From assembly GCA_018894105.1 (NCBI GenBank), contig CM032127.1:3443001-3507000 (forward strand): 64,000 nt of DNA, written 5' to 3'. The notes under the pieces are model-generated. The model was not told the DNA's origin and ran no database searches. It saw only the letters and a program-made list of their open reading frames with translations. The stretch comes from Jacaranda mimosifolia. Lineage: Eukaryota; Streptophyta; Magnoliopsida; Lamiales; Bignoniaceae. Position numbers and translations under genes: made by a program. Of the stretch, positions 49,254-61,608 are shown piece by piece; the first letter of the stretch is position 1, and each line of letters starts with the position of its first letter.

Positions 49254-52200
49254 TTACTTGAATTCTTCCATAGTGCCAATACCCATCAACCTTCTCAAAG
49301 TTTGAAAGGGAATCAACTTGAGAGGTTTAGTAAAAATATCCGCCAATTGATATTCACTTCGACAATACTCCAACTTAATTGTTCCATCATTGCAGAGATC
49401 CCTCATAAAATAATACTTCACGTCAATGTGCTTGCTTCTTCCAAGCAGCACCGGGTTCTTTGACAACTTGATGGCAGAATTGTTGTCACAAAAAATTATA
49501 GTAGCACCTTCTTGCTTGAATTGTAATTCATTAAGGATTCTCCTCAACCAAATAGCTTGACATGCACAAGTTGTAGCAGCAACAAATTCAGCTTCTGTTC
49601 TTGATAGAGTGACAGTGGACTGCTTCTTGGAAGAACATGAAACAGCCCCTGTTCCAAACAAAAAAACATAACTCGAAGTGCTCCTTCTACTATCTTGATC
49701 TCCTGCATAATCACTGTCAGTAAAGCCAATCAAATATGATTTTTCACCCTTCTTGTAGAACAACCCAAAATCCTTGGTTCCTTGCCAGTAATAAAGGATT
49801 CTCTTCAACAGGTGCATTTCTACTGGGCTCTCCATATACATGCTTATAAGACTCACAGAATACATTATGTCTGGTCTTGTAGCAGTTAGATACATTAAAC
49901 TGCTTACAATTTGCTTGTAGAGTATGCTATCAACCTTTTTCCCTTTCTCATCTTTATGTAGCTTCAAGCCAAACTCAAGTGGAGTGTCGGTAGAGTTACA
50001 ATCTTTTATCTTGAACCTATCCAACACTTCCTACACATACTTCTTTTGCGAAATAAAAATTCCATCATTAGTTTGCACTACCTCTAAGCCAATAAAGGAA
50101 TGCATCTTACCAAGATCAGACATTACAAACTCCTCCATCATAGACTTTTTGAACTCATCAAATATGGTATTATCATTCCCAGTATATATAAGATCGTCAA
50201 CATATAAGCAAACAATAATCATTTTTCCATCATCTTTAATTTTGACAAAGAGTGTGTGCTCATAAGGACATTTCTTAAAATCTGCTTTCAGAAAATAAGC
50301 CTCAATACGACTATACCAAGCTCGGGGAGCTTGTCTTAGTCCATAGAGAGCCTTTTTCAATTTATAAACTTTATGCTCATTGTCAATCTTAACATAACCA
50401 GGGGGTTGTTCAACAGATACTTTTTCCTCCAATTTTCCATGCAAGAATGCTGATTTTACATCGAACTGGAAGATAGGTCAAGAATTCTGTGCCGCCAATG
50501 CAATCACCAATCTGATTGTGTCATGTCTGGCAACTGGAGCAAAAACTTTTGTGTAGTCAACTCCATATTTCTGCTTGTATCCCTTAGCTACCAATCTCGC
50601 CTTATACTTGTTAATTTCACCATTTTCCTTCAACTTTGTTTTGTAGACCCATTTGACACCAATGGTTTTGTAACCTTTTGGAAGATTAGTCAGCTCCCAA
50701 GTATCATTCCTTTTAATGACCTCAATTTCAGCGTCCATTGCTTTCTTCCACTTTGGTTTTTTGACAGCACTTTCAAAGGATGTAGGATCACCATTTGCAA
50801 ACAACTCAAAATAGGTAATTTCATCTACATCAATCCCGATTACCTCATAGTCTTGCATCCATGCAGATCTTTTTCTAACATAACGAATTGATTCGACTGC
50901 TGCACTAGTTTCTTTAGCTATTGGTGTAGTTTCAGCAGCTGTTGAAGCAGTATTTTCATTAATTTGAGGCATTGGAACTGCTTTCTCAACTTCATCATCA
51001 CATAAGACTTGAGTTGGCTACTGCTCATTCCAATCCCAAGTGTTTTCTTCATCAAAAAAACATCTATGCCGGTCAAAGTTTTCTTTGTCAGTGGATTGAA
51101 TAGCTTGTATGCCTTGGATGTCTCGCTAACCCCAAGGAAAATACACTTTTCACCTTTATCATCAAGCTTTTTTCTATTTGCATCCAGGACATGTGCATAG
51201 GTAATGCACCAAAAATTCTAAACTGATTTACATATGGTCTTCTTCCACTCCAAGCCTCCTCCAGTGTCCCATCTTGAAGAGTAAGAGTGGGACTCCTATT
51301 CAAGATGTAGATGCCCCAATTCACTGCTTCCGGCCAAAATTCTTTTGGAACTCTTCCTCTAGTCAGCAAGCTTCGAACCATGTTGAGAATGGTTTTATTT
51401 TTCTTCTCTGAGAAACCATTTTGCTATGGTGTATAGGCTGTTGTGAGCTCTCCTTGAATGCCTTGAGCTTCACAAAAATCGCCAAAAACCTTGGAGTAAT
51501 ATTTGTCTCCATAATTAGTTCAGAGAGTTTTAATGGTTTTTTCCTTCTCATTCTCAACATGAGCTTTGAAGCTTTTAAATACACTAAAAGCCTCCGATTT
51601 CTCTTGTAAAAAATAAATCCAAGTTTTCGGCAAATAATCATCAATGAAGGTAATAAAGTATCTTTTACCTCCATTAGGAGTAAGACTTATTGGTCCACAA
51701 ATGTCAGAGTGAACCAACTTTAGAACCTCCTTCACTCATCATGACTCGCCTTTTTGGAACTGAGAGCGATGTTGTTTACCAACAACACATTCTTCATAAA
51801 CTTGGAAGGGAGCAACAATTTGAGTAAGACTAGTCACCATACTCTTCTTTTGGAGAATCTTCAACCCACCAAAACTCAAGTGGCCATACCGAAAATGCCA
51901 CAACCATAAGGGATCTTTTACCACCGCCATCAAACAAGGTTGAACACTCTCAGTCTTAAATGGGAACATCCTATTTGAACTCATTTTTACAATAGCAATT
52001 GCTCCTCTAGTAGGGTCAGAAATCTCACAAACATCATTCCTAAGGGTGGTAACATAACCCTTTTCTAGCAATTGACCAACACTCAACAATCTGCTCTTTA
52101 AAGCAGGAACGTAGAAGATATTAGAAATTGTTTCCACAATACCATTCTTAGTTCTAATTCTAATGTCACCCTTTCCCATCACATCTACAGTAGAGCAATC

Positions 52201-52398
52201 ACCAAAACTAACTGTAGCACAAAAGCCTTCATTTAAATTAGAAAAAGAAGACTTACTTCCGTTCACGTGGTTTCTACAACCCATATCCACATACCAAACA
52301 TCTTGCTTTAGTTCCTTTTTCGCTTGAATCACCATCAACAAGGTCTCTCCTTCTTTGTTCTCAATAAAATTAGACTTCTCTTCCTTCTCATTGGGCAA
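49254..52398 (-). pseudogene. copia pol: protease, integrase, RT, RNase H, broken
   Basis: 52398-51739: protease region in which the usual catalytic D-T/S-G reads DMG, then GAG-pre-integrase (WLWHFRYGHLSFGGLKIL). 51735-51088: integrase core with in-frame stops near 51520 and 51424 and a frameshift near 51210. 50972-50031: reverse transcriptase with LYVDDLIYTG near 50200, interrupted at about 50475 and 50031. 50027-49254: RNase H with FTDSDYAGDQDSRRSTSSY and a terminal TKPL segment. Several stops and at least one shift make it inactive. Confidence 0.88.
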
Positions 52399-52809
52399 CC
52401 TAGTATAAAATTCATAACGGTAATGACCAAATTTATGACAACGAAAGCATTCTACCTTGGATTTGTCAAAATCTCATCCTATGCTTTTACCTTGTGATTG
52501 GTTATAATTGGTTGTAAAATTTTTGTTTCCATCTCTCCTGCCTTGACCTCATCTTTCTCTACATTTACCCCTTTCTCTAAAATTTGAGGAACGAGTATTA
52601 GTAGAAGCCTTCAAAGTTTACTCCTCGGAAGCGGAACTCCGATTCATCTTCTGCTCACGGATCAACAAGGAGCTTTGCAATTCATCAAGAGAGAGCGCAT
52701 CTATGTCTTTTGACTCCTCAATGGAGCAAACGACATAATCGACCTTCGGTGTCAAGGAGCGTAAAATCTTCTCTACGATGGTGACATCCTCCATCTTTTC
52801 ACCATGGAA

Positions 52810-53247
52810 TCACATATTGTTGCTTATCTCCATGGTCCTAGCACAATAGCTAATGATAGATTCTCCCTCCTTCATCTGTAGAGTTTTGAAATCCTTTCTC
52901 AAGGTTTGAAGTTGTGCTTGCTTCACTCTGTCAGAGCCTTGATATTTCTTCTTCATGGAATCCCATATATCATTGGAAGTTTCTTTGCAAAGAATAGTTT
53001 CCAAGATGGGATGATCAATAGCCTGAAAGAGACAATTCTTTGCCTTCAAATCTTTCAGCTTTCTCACTTTGAACTTTGCTTTCTGGACATCTGTCAAAAT
53101 TTCTCCCGCAGGTACTCCAATTTCGGACTCGACAATTGGCCAATATTCTTTTGACCATAGAAAGTTCTCCATCAACATGCTCCAATGGTCATAGTGAACA
53201 TCAAAGCGAGGAATAGCTGCTTGCACAAAATTGCTCTCTGAGGCCAT
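52810..53247 (-). pseudogene. copia gag
   Basis: ATG at 53247 opens a gag with FVQAAIPRFDVHYDHWSMLM and the UBN2 core (NDIWDSMKKKYQGSDRVK). The frame stops at 52810. A zinc-knuckle relic near 52480-52440 keeps two Cys and the His but has lost the last Cys. Confidence 0.85.
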
Positions 53248-53348
53248 CGGTGATAAAGAGCTAAAGACACAAAGCTACGACTTTTTCTGGGTAAACTCTC
53301 CCTCACGGTGTTTCTCTATCTTTCTAGATCTCACCTGCTCTAGTACCA

Positions 53349-53681
53349 CTATTATAAAACAGAGGAGAATAAATTCTTAATGCAGACAGAAAAGATCAAA
53401 CTTAAGTTTCTGCACAATATTTTATTAGCAAACTGGGAATCCTTTATATAGGCTTTACAAGTGAAAAACGTGGGTGTAAAACTTCCCACTAACAGATCCA
53501 TGACCTCTCTAACCCACTAACATAATTAACCATGAATTGAAACTTGTGGAAACTACCCACGACACCACTACATCAACTATACTACTAATGCTAGTTTTTA
53601 GGAAGATAAACACAAAGAAAGGAAAGACAATTTTGACTCCGTAAAATGTAAAAAAATGTGATAGCATATAGCATACCAACA
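53349..53681 (-). repeat. 5' LTR of the copia element
   Basis: Partner of 48901-49232. A TATA-like CTTTATATAGG motif is kept in both copies. The primer-binding site lies next to it at 53348-53334. Confidence 0.88.
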
Positions 53682-54003
53682 AAAACTAGTTATGTTTAAA
53701 TACAAGCATAGAAATGAGAACAAGGGCATGAAAACTGGGGCTGCCACGACTGTATTTGAACGTCTGCAACAAAAGCAAATTGAGGACCTAGAATTTTCAA
53801 ACCAATTCAAGTTTATGGTGAGGAATTAATAACAAATGGTTGACTATGTACTTTTAGGAGATTCGATGTGCTTAAATATTGCCTGCACGAAAATTAGGAA
53901 GAAATCCTATTTGTATTATTTGTTGGTGTCAAATTTAGTCTAGTCAAAGAGTGAATGATAAATAAAATGCAAACATTAAATCTCATTGTTTCATGAAGGG
54001 TTG
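53682..54003. other. spacer
   Basis: About 100 bp (53705-53790, GAAATGAGAACAAGGGC onward) recur in decayed form at 54490-54565. No gene. Confidence 0.4.
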
Positions 54004-54355
54004 TGGTGCAGTAATCATAAGTAGTACTTCACATCGGTGAAATAAAAAAGTTGTGGTCTTTATATATGATTTTGGGCAATCTTTACTTCTCAAGTTAGCT
54101 TTTAGGATGAGTTAGGCCCAAGGTTTATTCCCCAACATGGTATTAGAGTCATCAATTCCCAATATTGGGTTATTATTTAGTGTTGTTGGTTTACTGATTT
54201 CATGTTATTCCACGCTTCATAGGCGTACGCGTGCTACGTTAGATCCCACATCAGTGAAATAAATGAATAATGGTCTTTATATATGGTTTAGGATAGTGCT
54301 CATCCCTTGAGGTAGCTTTTGAGGTGAGTTAGACCCCAATGTCAATTCTTTGACA
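54004..54355 (+). mobile_element. TRIM retrotransposon
   Basis: Two direct terminal repeats of about 125-135 bp (about 54004-54137 and 54232-54355) share CACATCGGTGAAATAA, GTCTTTATATATG and TAGCTTTT..GAGTTAG. Directly after the first lies TGGTATTAGAGTCATC, an initiator-Met primer site with small changes. The internal part is under 100 bp and non-coding. This is the layout of a terminal-repeat retrotransposon in miniature, moved by enzymes of other elements. The outer left end is decayed. Confidence 0.8.
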
Positions 54356-54947
54356 AGTAAAACTAATTGTGCAAGTAAATATGCATTATCAAAATGTACT
54401 TAATTTGAATTGTATGTACTTAATTTGAATTGTATGATTAGTCAAGTTCTCAATTGGGATTATAGAAACTAATTAATCATATTTAATGAGAATTATAGAA
54501 ATGAGAACAAGGGCTACCACAAGAGCATTTGAATATCTGTGAGAAAAGCAAATTGAGGATCCATTTTTTACGCAAGGTTAAGTACTTTGAATCTTCTATT
54601 TTATTTAATGTTTTGTCTCTTATTCCAACTTCATGAATTTATACCATATCTGATTAATCCTCATGTTTCATGTTTCTGATACCAACCAAAAAAAAAAATA
54701 AAAAATTATAACAAAGTTACCCTTAAACCAAGTCCCTTTTTCAACTTTCAATATTCATTTTCCTTCGAATTTCATTTATACTTATATAGAATGGACACTG
54801 TTAATTAACGGCTGCTGGTGTTTTTCAGTCTCTTTTCATCATCCCTTGATGCTCCAGTTCTAAATCCTATTGTCAGTAAGTAAATTTATTGATTTTGCTT
54901 TTTGGTGGTTGGTAACATTTCTAGACACATATTGTTACGTTGAGCCA
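54356..54947. other. spacer
   Basis: AT-rich, no gene seen. Confidence 0.4.
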
Positions 54948-56251
54948 GGTGGCAATTCATGTGGGTTGGATGGATTTGAGTTGGGTTGAAGTAGGGATAT
55001 TACATAAATTTGCTCAACCAGAACACAACCCATTTAATTTTCAACCCAATAAGTATAAATCCAAACCCAACCCACTTCGAATCAAGTTGACGCGGGTTAA
55101 CCTATTTATGAATTGGGTTAATCCAATAACCTGAAAACCCACAACCCACCCAACCCAAGCCACTATGAAAATCATGCTTTTTAATGGCAAAAAAACTAAT
55201 AATGTAAACTATATTTTTGCATTGCTTATTGATGTGACTTCCATAGTCCATTTTCATCAGCACATAAATACTTGTACAATATGAATAATATTTTAATAGG
55301 TATGAGCTAGGTGGATTTGAAGACCTATACTTTTTTGCATCACAAAGCACACACAATCTTTTAATTTTGCAACACACACTAACATTGGCATATGATGAAA
55401 AAATTGTCATAATTCACCAAGCAAAAGCAAAATACACCATTTTAATATTGGAATTGCTAAAGACATCATAGTTTACCAAAATCTTAAAACTAAAAACTCT
55501 AGTTTTCAATGAATTGAAACCATAAATTGCACAATATTAACAAATATATAACACACACACACACAATAGGATCGATAGTAAAAATTATTAAACTCAAATA
55601 TTATTTGGGTAAACTAGATATTAAACTAGTCTTCATGTAGGCATAATGAAAACCCATCCCTATTCACTAGATTTAGGAATGTTGATTGTGTTAATTTTGG
55701 TTATATTCAATAGAAAGAAGACATCACAATAAAATCGCTTGACTGAGGAAGAAGAGGTATCTACAAAGTTTTATGAACATATGTATATTAAGGCTGATGA
55801 ACTTGAAAAAAATTAGAATTTTCTCATGAGCCAAGTGGGAGAAGAGATAAAGAATAGATGAAAATGAGAGGTGGCAGTTGGGCACAAGAAAAAGGATAAA
55901 ACTAGGACTTTATTATTATTTTATTTTTACCTTTTCTTTGGGCACTTTATACTTTTAGCAGTAGTTTGATATGATAATAGTCAATAAATTTAAAATTTAA
56001 AATATCTAGCTTATATTTGCTTTTTTAATATTATGCGGGTTGGATTAAGTCGTGTTGGGTTAATGGATCATCCAAAAAGCAATTCCGGGTTGGTCGGATC
56101 AACCTGTGACCCAACCCAAACCCACCCAATATTTTAGGGTTGTATTTTAGGTCGACCCAATTTCTACCCAACCCGATAAGTCCCAACCCAAACCCACTAA
56201 TTTTGTGTCGGTTTCGTGTGAGTTGTTGGGTCGGGTCAGAAATTGCCGCCG
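54948..56251. mobile_element. non-autonomous element with GGGTTGGG-rich ends
   Basis: GGTGGCAATTCATGTGGGTTGG at the left pairs loosely with the complement of GGGTCGGGTCAGAAATTGCCGCC at the right. The arms are full of ACCCAACCC motifs around an AT-rich centre. No target duplication could be fixed. No coding capacity. The right end abuts the start of copy B of the segmental duplication. Confidence 0.6.
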
Positions 56252-56285
56252 TCCATAGATTTTAAGTAATTGTATATCTTCTAAA

Positions 56286-57765
56286 TAATAATTTTATTGT
56301 CTTTCAAGTTAATTATTTGTCTTTTGACTTGGCTCATCAAGTCCGGCCCAGTTTGGTTGACAAATTTCCATGGGCTTAATTGGATGTACCTACTATATAT
56401 TTGATGGATACATTGTTATAATTCAAGTACTGCTATTGAAACTTTTGATAAGATAATTGCAGTACTTTCTTGTTTTCAAGGTCAGTAATAAAAATTTATC
56501 CAAATGCTCGTACACGGAAGAATAGTTTGCAAAATGGAAGTGCTTTTATTTATGAATTATGTAATATGGAGTTAATTCTTAGACAACTTTAGATCAACGC
56601 TTTCAAAACTTTTCAAAAATAGTTTATTATCTTATCAAACATATCGTGGATGTTAAAAATCGATATCAATGTACATATGATAGTAATAAATTCAGATCAG
56701 ATTAAATTATAAAAAATTCAGATCAAACTAGAATTATCGTGAAACTGTCTCTTTTAAGATGAATTTTGGCACCATAAATAATTCTCAGATTGATTTTCAT
56801 TTGTACATTATAGTAACCCAATCTCATCACTTTAAATATGATACATATGATATATATGCATGTGATATCATTATAAAAAATATGACATTAATGATTAAAA
56901 AATAAGTGATAGATGGCAAATAAGTTTATAATGTTGTTAATGATAATTTTTAAGTGATAATAATTTTTATTTTGTCATAATATAATTTAATAGTAATAAA
57001 AATTAGTATTTTAATTACCTTTAGTGACAATAGATGATATATATACATATATACTGACAATCTAATGAAAATTATTTTGTCACTTAATATGTATATAATT
57101 AATGATAATTTTTGTGTTGCACGTATTATTTTGTTACTTGTTTTTCTTTTTTTTGGTGAATATGTGTATATGTATTTTAAAAAAAAAAAACGTATATAAC
57201 GCAAATATGCTCATCATCCTTTCAGCATATATAAAAGTAAAAATAAATTTGCTAAGAATCATAATATATATATTTTTAAAAAATATGCATATACAAATTC
57301 ACAGATGATTTATTTTTTTTATTATTTCTTCATCTTAAAAAAGACAGCGATATTTTAAAATTATATTTTTATGTTTTTAAAAGGACAAAATAGATTAATT
57401 AGCGTGGTAAAAGGTCTAATGTCTAGGATTTGGGTCAAGGGATGAGGTTTTGGACTTCAACAAACGCGCATGAAACCCCGTGCATGGGGATTAAAAAAGA
57501 ATTGCCCTTTGAAACAGTCAAACCCTTCCCCTCATTCACTTCTAAAGCACTTTTGGATCTCTATTTTATTTTATATTTTATATTTTATATTTTATTTTTA
57601 AATATATTTTATTCTTAATTAATTAGTAATATATAATACACGCATTATATATTCATAAAATGGAATATGAGATAAAAAATAAATTGAAATAGATGGTCTA
57701 AATCGAATTTGATTTGATATGAATGGTCAATTACTTTAGTGATATTGCTCTTACTTAAATACTTA
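56286..57765 (+). repeat. segmental duplication, copy B parts 1 and 2
   Basis: Continuous counterpart of 32450-32938 plus 35276-36192. Near 56760 the sequence runs straight from the CTCTTTTAAGATGAA side to TTGGCACCATAAATAATT with no plastid DNA between, so it is the empty site for the insertion in copy A. Confidence 0.85.
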
Positions 57766-57810
57766 TATTACGATATTAGAGGTTTGAAAATCTAACGAAT
57801 TTTCAGTCGA

Positions 57811-57905
57811 CACTACAAAAAATTATTATATTAGTGATAATATAAAAATTGTCACTAAATATATTGTCACTAACACATTCCTTTTTTTTTTTTTTTTTTG
57901 TAGTG
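57811..57905. mobile_element. miniature CACTA-like MITE
   Basis: A 95-bp unit that begins CACTACAAAAAATTATTA and ends in a T run followed by GTAGTG, with AGTGATAA/TTGTCACTAA motifs inside. Flanks CGA and TGA match at two of three positions. Confidence 0.65.
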
Positions 57906-58494
57906 TGAGTGGTTAATTGGTTTAATGACATCACCATATCATCTTTTTCTTGTAGTACGAGTGGTTAATTGGTTCAATGAAATCAACATCACAATTGTAT
58001 GTCTGAGGTCAAATTTAAATTTTAACGAAACTTTTGATGTGCATATATGTGTATACAAATAAATATTATAAGGTTTGAAATCCAAACCCGAAAAACTTTA
58101 GGTGCATCCATGGACTTATATTAAGAAAAAAGTAGACTTCCAGGCCTATTAGGGAAAGTTAATTGATCAAACACAAATAAGCCAATAACTTTTTGTGCCC
58201 CATTGCACCCATGAAACTGAGAAAGAAGCAAATTCTATATATGCCAAAATTCACAATTTTTGAATTATAATCTGAGAATAATTATGTGCAGTCTAACCTT
58301 ATTGATCATCATAATGTTAGTCCATTAATTCTTTCCTTTAGAAAAGTTTGGGAAGAAAGATCAACAGCTCTTCGAATATTGGAAAATCCAGTCAAATTTT
58401 GGTAGTTCAATAATTTTAGAAGAGTATTTATAGGCCCAACAAAAAATGGTAAAAGAAATTAATTAAGAGGCGGAAACACTGTTGCTAACATATT
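57906..58494. other. spacer
   Basis: Includes two copies of a GAGTGGTTAATTGGTT motif (57908 and 57960) that recall a Pol III A box. No gene. Confidence 0.35.
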
Positions 58495-58972
58495 TTGGCA
58501 ATGCTAGACTGCTGATCAACTTTGATGCATAGAGGTTAAAGACTCATGGCCAACCATGATAATTTAGTAAAAATAATACTTCAATTTTCCTCCATTGCAA
58601 AATTTTCCATCTATAGATATAGGCAAAAGGTTGTGCTATCATCTCATTAAACAACAAACAATATAATTAAGAAAGAATTAAATATTTATTACTTAATCAT
58701 TTCATTTTAAAAGTTTAAACTTATAAATGAGAGGTATACTCGATTTTGCATTTAAAAATTTAAACTATTTAGAGATACTGGATATTTAATACTCAAATAC
58801 ATCTTCCACCGCATAGTATTTTTTTTTCCCTTTCTTTTTTGGGTTAGCCTAATATGTGAAATTCTTTTATAAATAGGTGACAATAATACTTAAATCCATA
58901 ACCTACCCATTACCAAATAACGTTTCGGGAGTTTTTTCATTGCTAGACTAAAAAAGTGGAAGAATAAATGTT
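58495..58972 (+). repeat. segmental duplication, copy B part 3
   Basis: Counterpart of 41574-42090. It is interrupted at 58973 by the MULE and resumes at 60355. Confidence 0.85.
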
Positions 58973-59319
58973 GGAAAAATTGCAATTTTAGTCCTATAAT
59001 TTTACCCCATTCGATTTTTGGTCCTATAAGTTGCATAATTGCAATTCTAGTCCTATAAGTATTAAAAAATCGTCATTTTTTGTCCTTTTTTTTGTCGGAG
59101 CCAACGAAAGTCGCCGGAAAAGCTGACATGACTCATCAGGCATGTGGAAATTTCTTGTTTCTGCCTCGTTGGCAACTGACATGGCTTGATAAATTAAAAA
59201 TAAAAAAATAAAAAATGCCAACTTGATATACAATAAAATATATATGATATATATATATATCATATATCATATTTATGATATATATTTATATATACATACA
59301 CATGGATATGTAATATATT

Positions 59320-59520
59320 CCCCACTCCCCCCCCCCACCAACCCCCACCACCTGGTGGGTGGGTGGCTGAGCTCACCATGGCCAGCCCGTGGCCATGGTG
59401 GCTGCCTGCACGGGCCGGCCATGGCCCAGGTGGGCATGGCTAGGTGGCCTCCATGGCTAGCCCGTCATGGTGGGTGGGGGGGGTGGTGGCGAGGCAAGGG
59501 TTGGGGTGGTGTGGGGTGGG
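59320..59520. other. GC-rich block inside the MULE
   Basis: A run of GGTGGG, CCATGG and GGCC-type motifs, far above local GC. Similar content lies at 61970-62200. It may be a captured gene fragment, as in Pack-MULEs, or internal tandem-like sequence; no protein is recognised. Confidence 0.5.
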
Positions 59521-59602
59521 GGTTAAGAATTTTAATTTATGTTTAAATTTAATTAAATTATTTTAAATATGTGAGTTAAGATAATATTGTTAAGGCAAAT
59601 TA

Positions 59603-60003
59603 GGGGTATGTTTGGTTATATTTTTTGTGTGATTTTATTATGTGTTTTGGGAGAATGAATTATTGGAGAATGTGAAAATTGTGTTGGGGAATGTGATAAA
59701 TTTTTGGTTATATTTTGGGGAATAGTTAAAAATTGATTCTGGAGAATTTTGGTATGTTTGTTTATGTTTTGAGGGAGATATTTTTTACTGTAGCAGTCAA
59801 ATCAATGCTTTTTTGTTAGATTTTTGGGGTGAAAATGAAATTGAGTAATTTTTTTATTGTTAGAGTAATAATAAAATATATATGATGTATAGATAATATA
59901 TGTATTTATATATTAAAAATGAAAAATTTTTGGGGATAATGAAGGATAGTAGAGGATATTCGGGGGAATTTTTTTTTGTGTTTTGGAGGAAAAATGACGG
60001 TAT
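59603..60003 (+). mobile_element. MITE family 3 copy nested in the MULE
   Basis: Starts GGGGTATGTTTGGTTATA and contains TTACTGTAGCAGTCAAATC. Closely follows the copy at 46762. The right end is incomplete. Confidence 0.7.
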
Positions 60004-60758
60004 GTAATATATAAATATATATAAATAGATGTGTATATATATGTGTGTGTGTGAATATAAATTATATAATCTATTTAAAATTTAAAAAGAGAAAAGAAAA
60101 GACATGTATGTTGCCAACTAAGCAAGAAAAAGACAAAAAATGCCTACTAAGCAGTCCAACATGACAGAAGCAAGAAATGTCCACACACCCGGTGAGCCAC
60201 GTTAGCGTTTTCGGTGACTTTCGCCGACTCTAGGGAAAAAAGGAATAAAAATGATAATTTTTTAATACTTATAGGACTAGAATTGCAATTATGCAACTTA
60301 TAGGACCACAAACCAAATGGGGTAAAGTTATAGGACTAAAATTGCAATTTTGCCAATAAATGTTCCAATTATCCTCTTCTTTGCTCCTTTTCAAAGAGGT
60401 TTTCTATGGTGCTAACCTCTCGTTTTTATATATTATCATGCAAGTGCTTTGTTACCATTGATTTACCACTAAATCAATATCTACCTTATGATATGCTTTT
60501 TGTAAAAATAAATAAAATTTAATCAAACAATTTAATATTTTTATTGTTTTGTTGAAATTCCTTATTTGTCCTTCGTTCAAAATTTTGTTATTCTAAAAAT
60601 ACCCTTCATTTGTTTGAACAAAAAATTTAAAGTAATTTAATTTTTCATTTAGTAAAAAATCTTGATTTTGTAAATTTTTATTCCCCAAAAAAATATTTTT
60701 TTCATCCTATAAGATTTCCCCACTTTCAATTTTATCCTATATGTTACGCAATTTCAAA

Positions 60759-61600
60759 TAGGGGTGAGCATCGGTCGGTTCGGTAAATTAACCGACCGAA
60801 CCGATCGGTTAATTCACCGAAAATGTATAAAAAATTTTAACCGTTTACCGCACCGAAATTTTCGGTTAACCAGTAAAATTAAACAAAAAATTTCGGTTCG
60901 GTTTGGATAATTTACCAATTGACCAATCTTTATTTGATATTTTTTTTCAATATTATTATTCAACAATATAATATTATAGTTGAAACAAAAACTTAATTAT
61001 TTCGATTCAAGTAAAAACAAGCAATCTAATTATTTTTAAAATCATAATAAAGAACTTTCAATACTATAGAATAAGTAACATGTATTAGTAAGTAATACAC
61101 CTAAAAATTGTCATACCTTTTATCCATGTTTAGCTAGCTTTTGAAGAACTTTTGAATATCTTCTAATTAGATTACAACAAGAAAAATCTAGAATTAAATG
61201 GACTCAATTCAAAAATTAAAATTTTATTTAACTGAGAATGTATTTGCATAAGTAGTTTTCTAGTAAACAATTCAAAAAGAATACAACCTGAACTTTATAA
61301 ATCTAAAGCTACTCCTTATTATTTTTAGTTCACATATGCTTATTTCCATATTTATATAATTTATAAAGAAAAAATCGAGCAACCTACACAATGTTTGGGA
61401 ATTTATAAAAATTCGGTTAAATCGGTTTTAACCGATTTTTTATGGAAAATTAACCGAACCGCACCGTTAACCAAAAATTTCTAAAAAATTAACCGTTAAC
61501 CGAACCGAAAATTAACTGGACAAAACGGTTTGGTAAATTCGGTTTCAGTTCGGTCAGTTAATCGATTTTTTCGGTTAATGGAGAATTTTGCTTACCCCTA
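60759..61600. mobile_element. hAT-type MITE with perfect target duplication
   Basis: TAGGGGTGAGCATCGGTCGG at the left and the complement of TTGCTTACCCCTA at the right are flanked by a perfect 8-bp ATTTCAAA (60751-60758 and 61601-61608). The arms carry many CGGTTAA/AACCGA motifs in both orientations; the centre is AT-rich and non-coding. It interrupts another repeat, which resumes at 61609. Confidence 0.92.
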
Positions 61601-61608
61601 ATTTCAAA

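Larger units (their letters stand above)
48901..53681 (-). mobile_element. Ty1/copia LTR retrotransposon, decayed
   Basis: LTRs at 48901-49232 and 53349-53681 share most of their sequence but differ at roughly 25 positions plus small indels, so this insertion is much older than the gypsy element. On the minus strand: LTR, primer site (TGGTACTAGAGC), gag, protease, integrase, RT, RNase H, polypurine tract (49247-49233), LTR, the copia order. TGTTGG opens the LTR; the other LTR end lacks a clean CA, and no sure target duplication is seen. Lineage is Tork/TNT1-like by content (inference). Confidence 0.9.
58973..60354. mobile_element. Mutator-like element (MULE) with long inverted ends
   Basis: Inverted termini start GGAAAAATTGCAATTTTAGTCC and extend for well over 100 bp (the ATTGCAATTCTAG, CATTTTT and CGGTGACTTTCG-like blocks recur at both ends). 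AATAAATGTT is duplicated on both sides (58963-58972 and 60355-60364), a 10-bp duplication typical of MULEs. The empty site is seen at 42090-42105 in copy A. The interior holds a strikingly GC-rich block (59320-59520) and a nested MITE family 3 copy. No transposase is present. Confidence 0.88.

Noticed and set aside
59223..59546. 107-codon frame through the GC-rich MULE block
   Set aside because: It begins in TA repeats and consists of Gly/Trp/Pro/His-rich low-complexity sequence; probably not a gene, though the block itself is noted.
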